Below, one piece after another: positions 25,767 through 34,261 of a DNA stretch of 36,987 nucleotides (the first letter of the stretch is position 1; every line of letters begins with the position of its first letter). The notes beneath the pieces were generated by a model. The model had not been told where the DNA came from and made no database searches. It was given only the letters and a program-made list of their open reading frames with translations. Source of the DNA: Synergistota bacterium (lineage in GTDB: Bacteria; Synergistota; GBS-1); contig JAGHDO010000049.1 in NCBI GenBank assembly GCA_021159885.1, positions 1 to 36,987 of the forward strand, in the 5' to 3' direction. The translations under genes and the position numbers were made by a program.

Positions 25767-26449
25767 TAATAAAGCTGATCTTGCCCGAAGAACCTATTGA
25801 TTACGAGGAATGCTTTAATTTACAAAGAAATCTCGTTGAGAAGGTTTTAGATAAACCGGAAACCGGTTATCTTCTGCTTTTAGAGCATACCCCCGTTTTA
25901 ACGCTCGGCAGAAGAGCTAAAAGAAATCATATCCTGGCTTCCGAAGAAACTCTTAGAAAAGAGGGAATAAAAGTTGTTGAGACGGATCGAGGCGGAGACA
26001 TAACCTATCATGGACCGGGACAGTTGATATCCTATCCAATCATATGTTTGGATTGCGGTGTAAAGGAATATGTCTGGAGGCTTGAAGAAGCTATTATAAG
26101 GGTTCTTAATGCATACGGCATCAAGTCAGGAAGAAAGAAAGGTTACCCCGGCGTATGGGTAGATGAGCGAAGAAAGATAGCCTCCATAGGCATCGGAATC
26201 AGGCGAAGAGGAAAGATATGGGTGAGTTATCATGGGACCGCCTTTAACGTTAGCCCCAATCTAAGGCACTTTTTGCTTATAACCCCCTGTGGTTTAAGCG
26301 GAGTAGAAATGGTCTCTATCAAAAGCTTAACCAGAAAATCACCCTCTATGAAGGAAATCAAGCATCTTTATGCAGAAGAGTTTAAAAAGCTATTTCCCAA
26401 ATATGAAATGATACCATCTCCTCTGGATGAGTTTTCTTATCCTCGGTAA
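25763..26449 (+). CDS. lipB: Octanoyltransferase LipB
   Basis: A 228-residue LipB. It has LLLEHTPVLTLGRRAKRNHI, the motif VETDRGGDITYHGPGQLISY, the conserved Lys in RRKIASIGIGI, SYHGTAFNV, and the catalytic Cys in ITPCGLSGVEMVSI. It transfers octanoyl from ACP to lipoyl domains; lipA, the next enzyme, is encoded about 4 kb downstream on the same strand. It starts in an ATGA overlap with xpt. Its last 60 bp overlap the convergent patatin gene. Confidence 0.95.
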   Translation: MIIKLILPEEPIDYEECFNLQRNLVEKVLDKPETGYLLLLEHTPVLTLGRRAKRNHILASEETLRKEGIKVVETDRGGDITYHGPGQLISYPIICLDCGVKEYVWRLEEAIIRVLNAYGIKSGRKKGYPGVWVDERRKIASIGIGIRRRGKIWVSYHGTAFNVSPNLRHFLLITPCGLSGVEMVSIKSLTRKSPSMKEIKHLYAEEFKKLFPKYEMIPSPLDEFSYPR

Positions 26450-27331
26450 AGCCCTGTAAGCCGCTTCCTCACCAAACGCTATGATTTCAGGAGCTTTATT
26501 AAAGTCGCCCGATTGTATTTCATCCACCCTCGGTCTTATAACGACATCAACATAGGGCTGATTCAGCTCATCCTCGGTTATTCTCCTGAACATTATATCT
26601 ATAGCCTGAAGTAGAACCTCTTTTGAGGGAGGAGGCGGAGGCTCTTTCACTTCCTTTCTACTCTCGAGTCCCAAATTCCCCTCGCCTCTTTTGCGCTGGA
26701 AAATGCCATTCCAGATTCTTCTCCAAATAGAAGAACAGCCACGCTTATATCTCTTAAGCCTGAGTCCAAGACCCGGAGAGACATCCACGCCTATTATAAC
26801 TTCCGCTCCCATCTCCTTGAGAACGTCCACTGGAACGGGATCCACAACCCCACCGTCCACGAGAAATCTTCCATTGAGATAAACCGGAGAGAATACGCCC
26901 GGTATGGCAATTGATGCTGAAAGAGCGAGAAACATATCCCCTCTTCTAAAAACCACCCTCTCTCCGGAAAACAAATCGGTAGCGACAATAGCGGTGGGTA
27001 TGGTGAGATCTTCGATAACCCTTCCCTCTAACCTATTTTCAAGAAAGGCAAGAACCTCTTCTGGTTCAGGGGTTCTGAATTTCGGCATAAATAGCGTCAT
27101 TAACTTTAGAATATATCTCCAGTTAAAGCTATATACAAGCCCCTCAATATCTTTCGCCCCTTCTCTTCCCGAAGCATAGCAGACTCCCACGATAGCCCCT
27201 ATGCTCGAACCGGCGATAAAGTCAATCGGTATTCCTTCTTTCTCCAGAACTTTCAAGACCCCTATATGGGCAAGCCCTCTCGCAGATCCCGCTCCAAGGG
27301 CGATCCCAACCTTACGATATCCCTTAGCCAT
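26390..27331 (-). CDS. Patatin-like phospholipase (RssA/YchK type)
   Basis: A 313-residue serine hydrolase. The oxyanion-hole motif GAGSARG is at 13-19, the nucleophile is in GSSIG (S43), and the dyad Asp is in VDGGVVDPVPVDVL (about residues 160-173). No signal peptide is seen, so it is cytosolic, like RssA-type lipid acyl hydrolases. A charged insert with four consecutive prolines lies near residue 230. The ATG at 27331 lacks a Shine-Dalgarno and follows an extended -10 by eight bases. The natural substrate is unknown. Confidence 0.9.
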   Translation of the reverse strand: MAKGYRKVGIALGAGSARGLAHIGVLKVLEKEGIPIDFIAGSSIGAIVGVCYASGREGAKDIEGLVYSFNWRYILKLMTLFMPKFRTPEPEEVLAFLENRLEGRVIEDLTIPTAIVATDLFSGERVVFRRGDMFLALSASIAIPGVFSPVYLNGRFLVDGGVVDPVPVDVLKEMGAEVIIGVDVSPGLGLRLKRYKRGCSSIWRRIWNGIFQRKRGEGNLGLESRKEVKEPPPPPSKEVLLQAIDIMFRRITEDELNQPYVDVVIRPRVDEIQSGDFNKAPEIIAFGEEAAYRALPRIRKLIQRRWYHFIFGK

Positions 27332-27339
27332 TTTTTAAA

Positions 27340-27348
27340 ATTATATCA
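27340..27348 (-). promoter_or_regulatory. Extended -10 promoter giving a probably leaderless patatin-gene mRNA
   Basis: On the minus strand TGATATAAT (27348-27340) is an extended -10 element. Only eight bases (27339-27332) separate it from the ATG, all A and T with no Shine-Dalgarno. The local sequence GATATAATTTT is the same as in front of xpt. Confidence 0.55.
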
Positions 27349-27362
27349 TGCAAGAAAAAATC

Positions 27363-27391
27363 TTGACATAATTATAAGGATATAATATCCT
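27363..27391 (+). promoter_or_regulatory. Promoter of the DctQMP TRAP operon with an overlapping inverted repeat
   Basis: TTGACA at 27363-27368 is followed after 17 bases by TATCCT at 27386-27391. A closer TATAAT at 27381-27386 has only 12-base spacing. The perfect inverted repeat GGATATAATATCC (27378-27390) covers the -10 region and could be an operator. The leader would be about 34 bases with AGAGGTGG before the ATG at 27432. Confidence 0.5.
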
Positions 27392-27431
27392 GAGAATAAC
27401 TATACATCTTTTAACAGAGGTGGAAAAAAAT

Positions 27432-27923
27432 ATGAGAAGAAGAATTGAAGCCATATCAAAGTTCCTCTTCATTCTTTCCATGATAGTCATGGTCTCCTTA
27501 GAAGGAGTAGTTTTCTATAATGTGATACTAAGGTATATATTCAGAAGGCCAACCTTTTGGTCAACTGAGGTAACCTCCTTAATGCTGGTGATACTGACCT
27601 TCCTCGCCATAGCCGAAATAGCCAGAGGAGATAGACACATAAAGTTTAGTCTTATAATTGACAGGCTTTCTCCAAAAAGCAGAGGCATCCTTAAGCTAAT
27701 CAGCTCCCTATTTGGAATCCTGTTTGCGACCTTTTTAGCGTGGGAAGGAGGAAAAGCCACACTGATGGTTTACCTGAAGGATATGCATACCCCGTCACTC
27801 CTTGGAACTCCCTTATATGTATTCTACATATTCCTACCTATAGGAGCGATAGCCCTCGGCGTTCAGCTAATAATCAACATAATAGATGAGCTTGAAAAAA
27901 TTAAGGAGGGAAGCAAAACATGA
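27432..27923 (+). CDS. TRAP transporter small permease (DctQ type)
   Basis: About 163 residues with four predicted membrane helices, around residues 10-35, 45-65, 85-105 and 125-150. It has the DctQ pattern VVFYNVILRYIFRRPTFWST and the loop IARGDRHIKFSLIIDRL. The small subunit supports the DctM permease in secondary uptake driven by an ion gradient. ATG at 27432 is chosen over GTG at 27420 because AGGTGG lies eight bases before it and would overlap the GTG. It overlaps dctM by 4 bp. Confidence 0.9.
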   Translation: MRRRIEAISKFLFILSMIVMVSLEGVVFYNVILRYIFRRPTFWSTEVTSLMLVILTFLAIAEIARGDRHIKFSLIIDRLSPKSRGILKLISSLFGILFATFLAWEGGKATLMVYLKDMHTPSLLGTPLYVFYIFLPIGAIALGVQLIINIIDELEKIKEGSKT

Positions 27924-29221
27924 GCTTTGATATGGCAGCGGTAATAGCCCTAAGCGCTCTCTTGATTCTCATGGCTCTTGGAACTCCCATATTCATATCC
28001 TTAGCGCTTTCCGGAATTATGGGCATCTATCTCATAACGGGAATTAAGGGGCTGTTTCAGCTTCCCGCATCCATACTATCTCAGCTTAACAGCTTTATAC
28101 TGGTTGCCATTCCTCTTTACATACTTATGGGTGAACTCATATTCGTAAGCGGTATAGGGAGAGATATTTATAACGCTTTTAGCAAGTGGCTAAACAGGGT
28201 ACCCGGGGGACTGGCAATAGCAACCATCTATTCTTCTGCCTTATTTGGAGCAATGTGCGGGGTAAGCATAGCGGGCGTTGCTGCTATTGGAACTATGGCT
28301 ATACCTGAAATGCTTAAAAGGGGCTACGATAAGAAGCTTGCCGCCGGGGCGGTCGCGGCTTCCGGAGCGCTTGCGGTTCTGATACCTCCAAGCATTTCAT
28401 TTATCCTATACGGCTCGCTTTCAGGAGAATCAGTGGCAAAGCTCTTCATCGGGGGAATAATTCCCGGTGTGATACTCGCAAGCATGATGGCGGGATACGT
28501 GCTAATAAAGGTAATGAGAAAACCAAACCTCGCTCCGAGGGAATTCGCGCATGTAAGCTGGAAGGAAAAATTCGCCTCGCTTAAGAGACTGTGGGCCGTG
28601 ATCTTTCTTATAGTATTCGTCTTGGGAGCAATATACACCGGTATAGCCACTCCAACAGAAGCAGCCTCGATAGGCGTCGCGGGAGCTCTCATCATAACGA
28701 TCGTTTACCGAACCATGAACTGGAAAACCTTCGTTTCCGCGGTCTCAAATGCGACAAGAGTAAGCGCCTCGCTTTTGATAATCTTAGCGTGCGCGTATAC
28801 CTTCAGCCAGTTTCTTAACCTTATCAGACTTCCCGAGAGAGTAGCAAGATGGGCAACTGGAATAGAGCTTCCCGGAATAGCGGTCATACTTATATTTATG
28901 GGCGTTCTCATAATTTTGGGTTGTCTTATAGATGGAGCTTCTCTCATAATAGTCACTACCCCGATAATGCTACCTGCGGTTAAGGCTCTCGGTTTCGATC
29001 CACTATGGTTTGGAATTTTGATGGTACTAAACGTAGAGATAGCGGTTATAACCCCACCAGTGGGACTGAACTTATATACGTTAAAGAGTATAACAGATAA
29101 ACTATCTATAGATGAGATAATAAGAGGGACAGCCCCATACATAGTCGTTGATGTAATCTGTCTTCTTCTCTTCGTCTTCTTCCCGTCCCTCGGGCTCTGG
29201 TTACCAAATACGATGAGATAA
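27920..29221 (+). CDS. TRAP transporter large permease (DctM type)
   Basis: A 433-residue integral membrane protein with about 12 hydrophobic segments and the DctM motifs LGTPIFISLALSGIMGIYL, SALFGAMCGVSIAGVAAIGT, GALAVLIPPSISFILYG and VITPPVGLNLYTLKSIT. It is the transport channel of a DctPQM system. ATGA overlap with dctQ and a 14 bp gap to dctP show one operon. The solute cannot be told from the permease. Confidence 0.95.
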   Translation: MSFDMAAVIALSALLILMALGTPIFISLALSGIMGIYLITGIKGLFQLPASILSQLNSFILVAIPLYILMGELIFVSGIGRDIYNAFSKWLNRVPGGLAIATIYSSALFGAMCGVSIAGVAAIGTMAIPEMLKRGYDKKLAAGAVAASGALAVLIPPSISFILYGSLSGESVAKLFIGGIIPGVILASMMAGYVLIKVMRKPNLAPREFAHVSWKEKFASLKRLWAVIFLIVFVLGAIYTGIATPTEAASIGVAGALIITIVYRTMNWKTFVSAVSNATRVSASLLIILACAYTFSQFLNLIRLPERVARWATGIELPGIAVILIFMGVLIILGCLIDGASLIIVTTPIMLPAVKALGFDPLWFGILMVLNVEIAVITPPVGLNLYTLKSITDKLSIDEIIRGTAPYIVVDVICLLLFVFFPSLGLWLPNTMR

Positions 29222-29235
29222 AGGGAGGTGAAAAA

Positions 29236-30234
29236 ATGAGAAAGTGGATTTTCATCCTCGCGATCACCGGTTTGATTATTTCAGGATCTATAGCGTTTGC
29301 CAAAACCATAACATTTAATGTGGCATCACACGTTCCTCCAAGCTACAGGGATATTCTTCCGTTAGAACAAGCTTTCGTAGATGATATCAATGTAGCGGGA
29401 GGGGGAAGAATCAAGCTTAACTTCTATCACTCAGGCACGTTACTTAAGGTTAAGCAGCTTATCCCAGGCCTCGAAGCCGGAACCGCCGAGATAATCTTTC
29501 ACACCACGTCGCATACGACCGGAAGCTGGCCCATAATGGGAGGACCATCATTACCTTTCCTATTTAAGAACTCCTATGACTTAAGAGAGCACCTTAAGAT
29601 AGGACAGCCTCTCTTCAAGCTTATGAAGAAGGTTATGCTCGAAAAGCATGGTATCGTCTTTTTAGCTTACGGAGCCATGCCGATGGAATACATTTGGACC
29701 GCCAAGAAACCCGTTAGAAAGCCGGAAGACATGAAAGGTCTGATAATCAGAGTCGGAGGAGAAGCAGAAGCGGAAGCGGTAAAAGCTCTCGGAGGTTCTC
29801 CCGTATTTATGCCCTCCGCAGAGCTATACGAGGCACTTCAGAGAGGAACAATCGACGGCGTTATATGCTACCCTGGAACGATAGGTGGAAGATCCCTTCA
29901 GGAGGTTCTCAAGTACTGTACGAAGGTACCCATAAGCGCATATGGAAGAGGCATTTACATGAAGAAGGAAACCTGGGATAAGCTTCCAAAGGACGTTAAG
30001 AAGATCATTCTCCTTGCAGCATATAAGTATGACTATCGTCATCTGGAATATGCCGAGGAGGTACATAACAAGGAGCTCTGGCCCAAGTTTAAGAAGGCGG
30101 GCATGCAGGTTATAGAACCCCCACCCGAGGTAGTCAAGAGGTTCAGAGAGATCTGCAAGCCAACCTGGGAAAAATGGGTCAAGAAGGTCGGAGAAGAGCT
30201 CGGCAAAAAGTTTATAGAGCTTGCAACGAAATAG
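29236..30234 (+). CDS. TRAP transporter substrate-binding protein (DctP type)
   Basis: A 332-residue periplasmic protein with a signal peptide (cleavage near SIAFAKT, residues about 18-24). The DctP fold is marked by LIPGLEAGTAEIIFHTTSHT, by MKGLIIRVGGEAEAEAVKAL with the Arg that normally grips the ligand carboxylate, and by ELYEALQRGTIDGVICYP. The ligand is likely an organic or amino acid with a carboxylate. GGGAGGTG precedes the ATG. A strong GC-rich palindrome follows the stop. Confidence 0.94.
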   Translation: MRKWIFILAITGLIISGSIAFAKTITFNVASHVPPSYRDILPLEQAFVDDINVAGGGRIKLNFYHSGTLLKVKQLIPGLEAGTAEIIFHTTSHTTGSWPIMGGPSLPFLFKNSYDLREHLKIGQPLFKLMKKVMLEKHGIVFLAYGAMPMEYIWTAKKPVRKPEDMKGLIIRVGGEAEAEAVKALGGSPVFMPSAELYEALQRGTIDGVICYPGTIGGRSLQEVLKYCTKVPISAYGRGIYMKKETWDKLPKDVKKIILLAAYKYDYRHLEYAEEVHNKELWPKFKKAGMQVIEPPPEVVKRFREICKPTWEKWVKKVGEELGKKFIELATK

Positions 30235-30247
30235 CAGCAAAAAGCAC

Positions 30248-30279
30248 GGGGGCGGAAGGATATATATCCTTCCGCCCCC
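30248..30279 (+). terminator. GC-rich hairpin after the TRAP operon
   Basis: A perfect 32-base palindrome, 16-base arms beginning GGGGGCGGAAGG, lies 13 bases after the dctP stop and 30 bases before lipA. It is not followed by a T-run (CTCATT instead). It may be a weak or factor-assisted terminator, or a 3'-end stabiliser that separates dctP from lipA expression. Confidence 0.6.
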
Positions 30280-30309
30280 CTCATTAAGGTGAAAGGAGGA
30301 AAGAAGCGC

Positions 30310-31197
30310 TTGAAAAGGAAGCCCCCATGGATCAGAATAAGGCTACCCAAGGCAGGCAAAATGGAAGGCGTGAAGAAAATCCTTAGAAAATACAAACTTC
30401 ATACCGTTTGTGAGGAAGCCAAGTGCCCTAATATATGCGAGTGCTTTTCTAAGGGTACCGCTACCTTTATGATACTCGGAGATATATGCACGAGAAACTG
30501 CGCCTTTTGCGCCGTGAAGAAGGGGACCCCCTTTCCGGTCGATGAAGAAGAGCCAATCAGAGTAGCACAGGCCTCAAAGGAGCTCGGATTAAGGTATGTC
30601 GTTATCACATCAGTCACGAGAGATGACCTTGAAGATGGAGGAGCAAGCATATTTGAAAGATGTGTAAGAGAACTTAAAAAGCTAAAAACCGTTGAGGGAG
30701 TGGAAGTTTTGATACCCGACTTTGAGGGGAAAGCGGATGCCTTAAGAAAAGTTGTGAGGGCTGAACCAACCGTCATCAATCACAATCTCGAAACCGTAAA
30801 GAGGCTCTACCCAAGGGTAAGACCAATGGCTGACTATGAAAGATCGCTTGAGCTCCTTAAGCGAGTAAAGAAGATGAATCCATCTATAATAACCAAGTCT
30901 GGGATAATGGTAGGCTTAGGAGAAAGCGGAAAAGAGGTTATCGATCTTATGAGAGACTTAAGAAGCGCAGAGTGCGATATAATAACCATAGGACAGTATC
31001 TCCAGCCCACGGGGAACCATCTACCCATTGAGAGATTTATCCCACCAGAAGAGTTCAAGCGATATGAAGAAATCGCTTACTCCTTAGGCTTTAAGCTTGC
31101 TTTCTGTGCTCCTCTCGTAAGAAGCTCCTATAGAGCCGAGGAAGCGTTAAACCTGCTGAGAGAAAGAGAGGATACATCAAGAGAAGTTCTTCCATAA
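30310..31197 (+). CDS. lipA: Lipoyl synthase LipA
   Basis: A radical-SAM enzyme of about 295 residues. It has the auxiliary cluster motif CEEAKCPNICEC (CX4CX5C), the radical-SAM motif CTRNCAFC, LQPTGNHLPIERFIPPEEF, and the C-terminal RSSYRAEE motif with the serine ligand of the auxiliary cluster. It inserts two sulfurs into octanoyl groups made by LipB. The frame opens at GTG 30289, but AAAGGAGG at 30293-30299 points to TTG at 30310, giving the typical start KRKPPWIRIRLP. Its last 70 bp overlap the convergent FAD oxidoreductase. Confidence 0.95.
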   Translation: MKRKPPWIRIRLPKAGKMEGVKKILRKYKLHTVCEEAKCPNICECFSKGTATFMILGDICTRNCAFCAVKKGTPFPVDEEEPIRVAQASKELGLRYVVITSVTRDDLEDGGASIFERCVRELKKLKTVEGVEVLIPDFEGKADALRKVVRAEPTVINHNLETVKRLYPRVRPMADYERSLELLKRVKKMNPSIITKSGIMVGLGESGKEVIDLMRDLRSAECDIITIGQYLQPTGNHLPIERFIPPEEFKRYEEIAYSLGFKLAFCAPLVRSSYRAEEALNLLREREDTSREVLP

Positions 31198-32285
31198 GCT
31201 ATGAGCTCGCTCACGAGCTTACCGGTTATAGCAGATAAACATATTCCATCTCCTTCATGCCCACATGCCAACACCAGCCCGTTGAGATTATCTATGATAG
31301 GCAAACCATCAGGCGTCCAGGGTCTCAAGCCTGCAAAGCTCCTTATTACTCTAATATCAGCAAGTACAGGAACAATGCTAAAAGCGGTTCTCGCCAAGCG
31401 CTCCAGAGCAGACGAAGAAACCCCTTTGTCATAACCCACGAATTCTCTCGTTGCCCCTATTAAAAAATTCCCATGATGCGTTTGTTCAAGTGCGAGTCCT
31501 TCCCCTCCACTGGTTTTTACACCATATTTCGCAACTATATACCGACTTGACATAATCGTGTGATTAAGCAACCTCTCTACCGGCTCCGTAACGAGAATTT
31601 GTCCCCTTCTCGGCTTTATAGGAATGGATATTCCGAGACTCTCTGAAACGATAGGAGACCACGCTCCCGCAGATATAACGACGATCTCAGCTTCGTAAAC
31701 GCAATTTGCCGACGTTAAGATCTTAAAGCCATCATCATTGGAAAGCCTCTCTATTCTTAAAACCTCCTCTCCTTTGGCTATTTCCACCCCGTTTAAGCGT
31801 GCACCTTCAGAAAAGGCAAAGGTTAAAAACATAGGATTAATTTGACCATTTTGAGGAGAGCGCACCGCACCCGCGATATCGTGAGACAAAGAGGGCTCGA
31901 CCTCCCTCGCTTCCCGTGGACTTAAAAAGTCTATTTCAAGACCCGTTGTTCTTCTCTGCTCCATCACAAACTTTTCCATAAATGGAAGGTGGCTTTGGTT
32001 TTCTATGACTATCATGCCAGGTAACTCTCTAAACTCAAAATCCAAGGGCAGGTTGCCTGAAAGCTTTTTAAGAATAGCAAAGCTTTCCAAAGCCATCTCA
32101 AGATGTATTCCACCCTTTTTAGAGAGAAGAGCCAATATACCATCACAAGCACCTGACGCTCCCCCCGCTATACCGTTCTTCTCTATTAGGATGATTCTTC
32201 TCCTCCTTTTTAAAATCGAGAGGTGATAAGCTATGGAACAGCCTATAACTCCGCCACCCACAATAGCAACATCGTAAATCCTCAT
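31128..32285 (-). CDS. FAD-dependent oxidoreductase of the DadA/glycine oxidase family
   Basis: A 385-residue DAO-superfamily flavoenzyme. The dinucleotide-binding motif VAIVGGGVIGCSIAYHL is at about 7-23, GGASGACDGIL follows, and the C-terminal flavin motif includes GLRPWTPDGLPIID and ACGHEGDGICLS. Enzymes of this group oxidise D-amino acids, glycine, sarcosine, D-hydroxyproline or opines. The substrate is not evident here. It is the last gene of the mutase/TAXI operon, 4 bp after the permease, which suggests it acts on the imported compound. The 3' end overlaps lipA by 70 bp. Confidence 0.88.
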   Translation of the reverse strand: MRIYDVAIVGGGVIGCSIAYHLSILKRRRRIILIEKNGIAGGASGACDGILALLSKKGGIHLEMALESFAILKKLSGNLPLDFEFRELPGMIVIENQSHLPFMEKFVMEQRRTTGLEIDFLSPREAREVEPSLSHDIAGAVRSPQNGQINPMFLTFAFSEGARLNGVEIAKGEEVLRIERLSNDDGFKILTSANCVYEAEIVVISAGAWSPIVSESLGISIPIKPRRGQILVTEPVERLLNHTIMSSRYIVAKYGVKTSGGEGLALEQTHHGNFLIGATREFVGYDKGVSSSALERLARTAFSIVPVLADIRVIRSFAGLRPWTPDGLPIIDNLNGLVLACGHEGDGICLSAITGKLVSELIAYGRTSLDVSSLSLSRFNASSAL

Positions 32286-32289
32286 GATC

Positions 32290-34161
32290 CTAAGCGAACC
32301 TCGCTTTCACCTTATAAACTAAAAAGGCTCCTCCCAGAACTGCCAAGGCGATCAAGAAGGAAAGAATCAAAGGCATTATAGGAAACGGCAGTAGCAAGGC
32401 TATGAAAAAGAATATGACCCTTTCTGGAAGAGAAAGATGCTTAAAAAACCACCCCTCAAGCGAAGAAGCCAAAAAGATAACCGATATAAAGGCAACAGCA
32501 AAAGTTAGAACTATTTCCGTAGCCGTTCCATTCATTATCAGAGCAGGTCTATAGACGAATATATATGGAACGATGAACCCAGCCAAAGCGAGCCTGAAAG
32601 CTGTAAATCCGGTCTTCAAGGGATCGGATCCTGCTAAACCCGCAGCTGCATATCCCGCTATAGCAACTGGGGGAGTTATAGCAGCGAGAATAGCGAAATA
32701 AAAGACAAAAAGATGTGTGCTTAATATGTCTACGCCGAGCTTAAGCATTGCGGGAGCGCCAACTGAAGCAGCTATGACATAAGCGGGAGTCGCAGGCAAG
32801 CCCATGCCAAGCATGATAGAGGTCACCATTATAAATATCAGTCCTATAAGAAGATATCCATGCGAAAGAGAAACTATGAGGCTTGAGAACGTCAGTCCTA
32901 TACCGCTATTTGTAACGACCGATATTATGAGGCCAGCACCAGCACAAGCGACCGCCACCATGACCGCATTATAGGCTCCGTAAACCAAAGCGTTCCACAG
33001 CTTTTTAGGAGTCATCCATGTAGATCTCCTGACATAGCTCACCAGGATAGCCACTACTATGGATGCAAACGCCGCCATATAAGGGGTGTACCCTATTATG
33101 AGAAGATATAAAAGCACTGCCAGGGGAACGAGGAGATAAGCGGTCTTAAGCACGCTACCCCACGAAGGAAGCTTGCTTTTATCGACAGGTTTAAGGTCGT
33201 TCTTCACCGCCTCAAAGTGAACCATCATACCAACCGCGAAATAGTATAGAACGGCTCCTAAAGCTGCAGCTTTACATATCTGGATATAAGGAACGTTTAT
33301 CATCTCAGCCATAACGAAGGCACCTGCTCCCATTATCGGTGGCATAAGCATCCCCCCAGTTGAAGCGGCTGCCTCAACTGCTCCAGCAAAAGCAGGCCTA
33401 TAACCGAGACCCTTCATCAGGGGAATGGTGAACGTCCCCGTAGTATAAACATTAGCAACCGCCGCTCCACTTATCGTTCCAAACAGCCCACTCGAAATAA
33501 CCGCTATCTTGGCGGGACCTCCCCGAGAACCTCCCGCAGCCCTACAAGCAAAGTCGGTAAAAAACCTTCCAACGCCGGTTTGATGAATCACTGAACCGAA
33601 CAAAACAAAGAGAAAGACAAAAGTCGCCGATATCCCAGTTATCGATCCGTAAATGCCTTCATCCTTCAGCAGAAAAAAAGCCTCCATCCCATCGGAGAGA
33701 GACATTCCCTTAAAGTGAAAAGGACCAGGAATAACCTTGCCAAGGAAGAAAAGATAAGCTATAAAAACTACAGCCAACAGAGCCATCATTGGAGCAACTG
33801 CTCTACGCATAGCCTCTATGAGACATATCACGGCAATCGCCCCGAGAATTATCTGCACGGTGGTCAGGGGAGTTACGAACTCAAACCTTCTATTCAGCTC
33901 ATCCACATAAACTATGCTATATATCGATGGCAATGTTGAGAGGATCGCAAGAACCCAGTCGAAGAAGGTAGGCTTATCATTAGGAGACCTCTTAGTGGCA
34001 GGAAAGAGAATAAAAGCAAGCGGTAATAAGAAGAAAAGATGCATCCCTCTCTGGACCCTGGGTTCAAAAACCCCAAACGCCGCTGTATAAAGATGAATCA
34101 GGGAACATACAGTCGCCCATCCACCAACGATCCATTTCAATCTTCCGGTAAGCTCTCTCAA
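32290..34161 (-). CDS. TRAP transporter fused permease (DctQM, TAXI type)
   Basis: A 623-residue membrane protein. The N-terminal part of about 150 residues holds DctQ-like helices and the rest is a DctM domain, marked by GGPAKIAVISSGLFGTISGA, GTFTIPLMKGLGYRP, AAASTGGMLMPPIMGAGAFVM and AAITPPVAIAGYAAAGL. These fused 4TM/12TM permeases partner TAXI binding proteins. The start is TTG at 34161 with GGAGGAGG close upstream. A hairpin terminator separates it from the TAXI gene, so it is probably made in lower amounts. Confidence 0.94.
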   Translation of the reverse strand: MRELTGRLKWIVGGWATVCSLIHLYTAAFGVFEPRVQRGMHLFFLLPLAFILFPATKRSPNDKPTFFDWVLAILSTLPSIYSIVYVDELNRRFEFVTPLTTVQIILGAIAVICLIEAMRRAVAPMMALLAVVFIAYLFFLGKVIPGPFHFKGMSLSDGMEAFFLLKDEGIYGSITGISATFVFLFVLFGSVIHQTGVGRFFTDFACRAAGGSRGGPAKIAVISSGLFGTISGAAVANVYTTGTFTIPLMKGLGYRPAFAGAVEAAASTGGMLMPPIMGAGAFVMAEMINVPYIQICKAAALGAVLYYFAVGMMVHFEAVKNDLKPVDKSKLPSWGSVLKTAYLLVPLAVLLYLLIIGYTPYMAAFASIVVAILVSYVRRSTWMTPKKLWNALVYGAYNAVMVAVACAGAGLIISVVTNSGIGLTFSSLIVSLSHGYLLIGLIFIMVTSIMLGMGLPATPAYVIAASVGAPAMLKLGVDILSTHLFVFYFAILAAITPPVAIAGYAAAGLAGSDPLKTGFTAFRLALAGFIVPYIFVYRPALIMNGTATEIVLTFAVAFISVIFLASSLEGWFFKHLSLPERVIFFFIALLLPFPIMPLILSFLIALAVLGGAFLVYKVKARFA

Positions 34162-34206
34162 TTTTCCTCCTCCTCCGAAAAAGACGATAAACTAAACGAT
34201 AACTAT

Positions 34207-34235
34207 AAAAGAGGGCGGGAACAAGCCCCGCCCTC
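34207..34235 (-). terminator. Intrinsic terminator/attenuator between the TAXI gene and its permease
   Basis: On the minus strand a 9-bp GC-rich stem (34235-34227 pairing with 34219-34211, GAGGGCGGG with CCCGCCCTC) closes a 7-base loop and is followed by TTTT (34210-34207). It lies 26 bases past the TAXI stop. Partial read-through would give more binding protein than permease. Confidence 0.75.
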
Positions 34236-34261
34236 AATGAAGGGGCAAGAAGATCGAACCG

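Noticed and set aside
27381-27386. TATAAT as the -10 of the TRAP promoter
   Set aside because: It is only 12 bases from TTGACA; TATCCT at 27386-27391 has the normal 17-base spacing.
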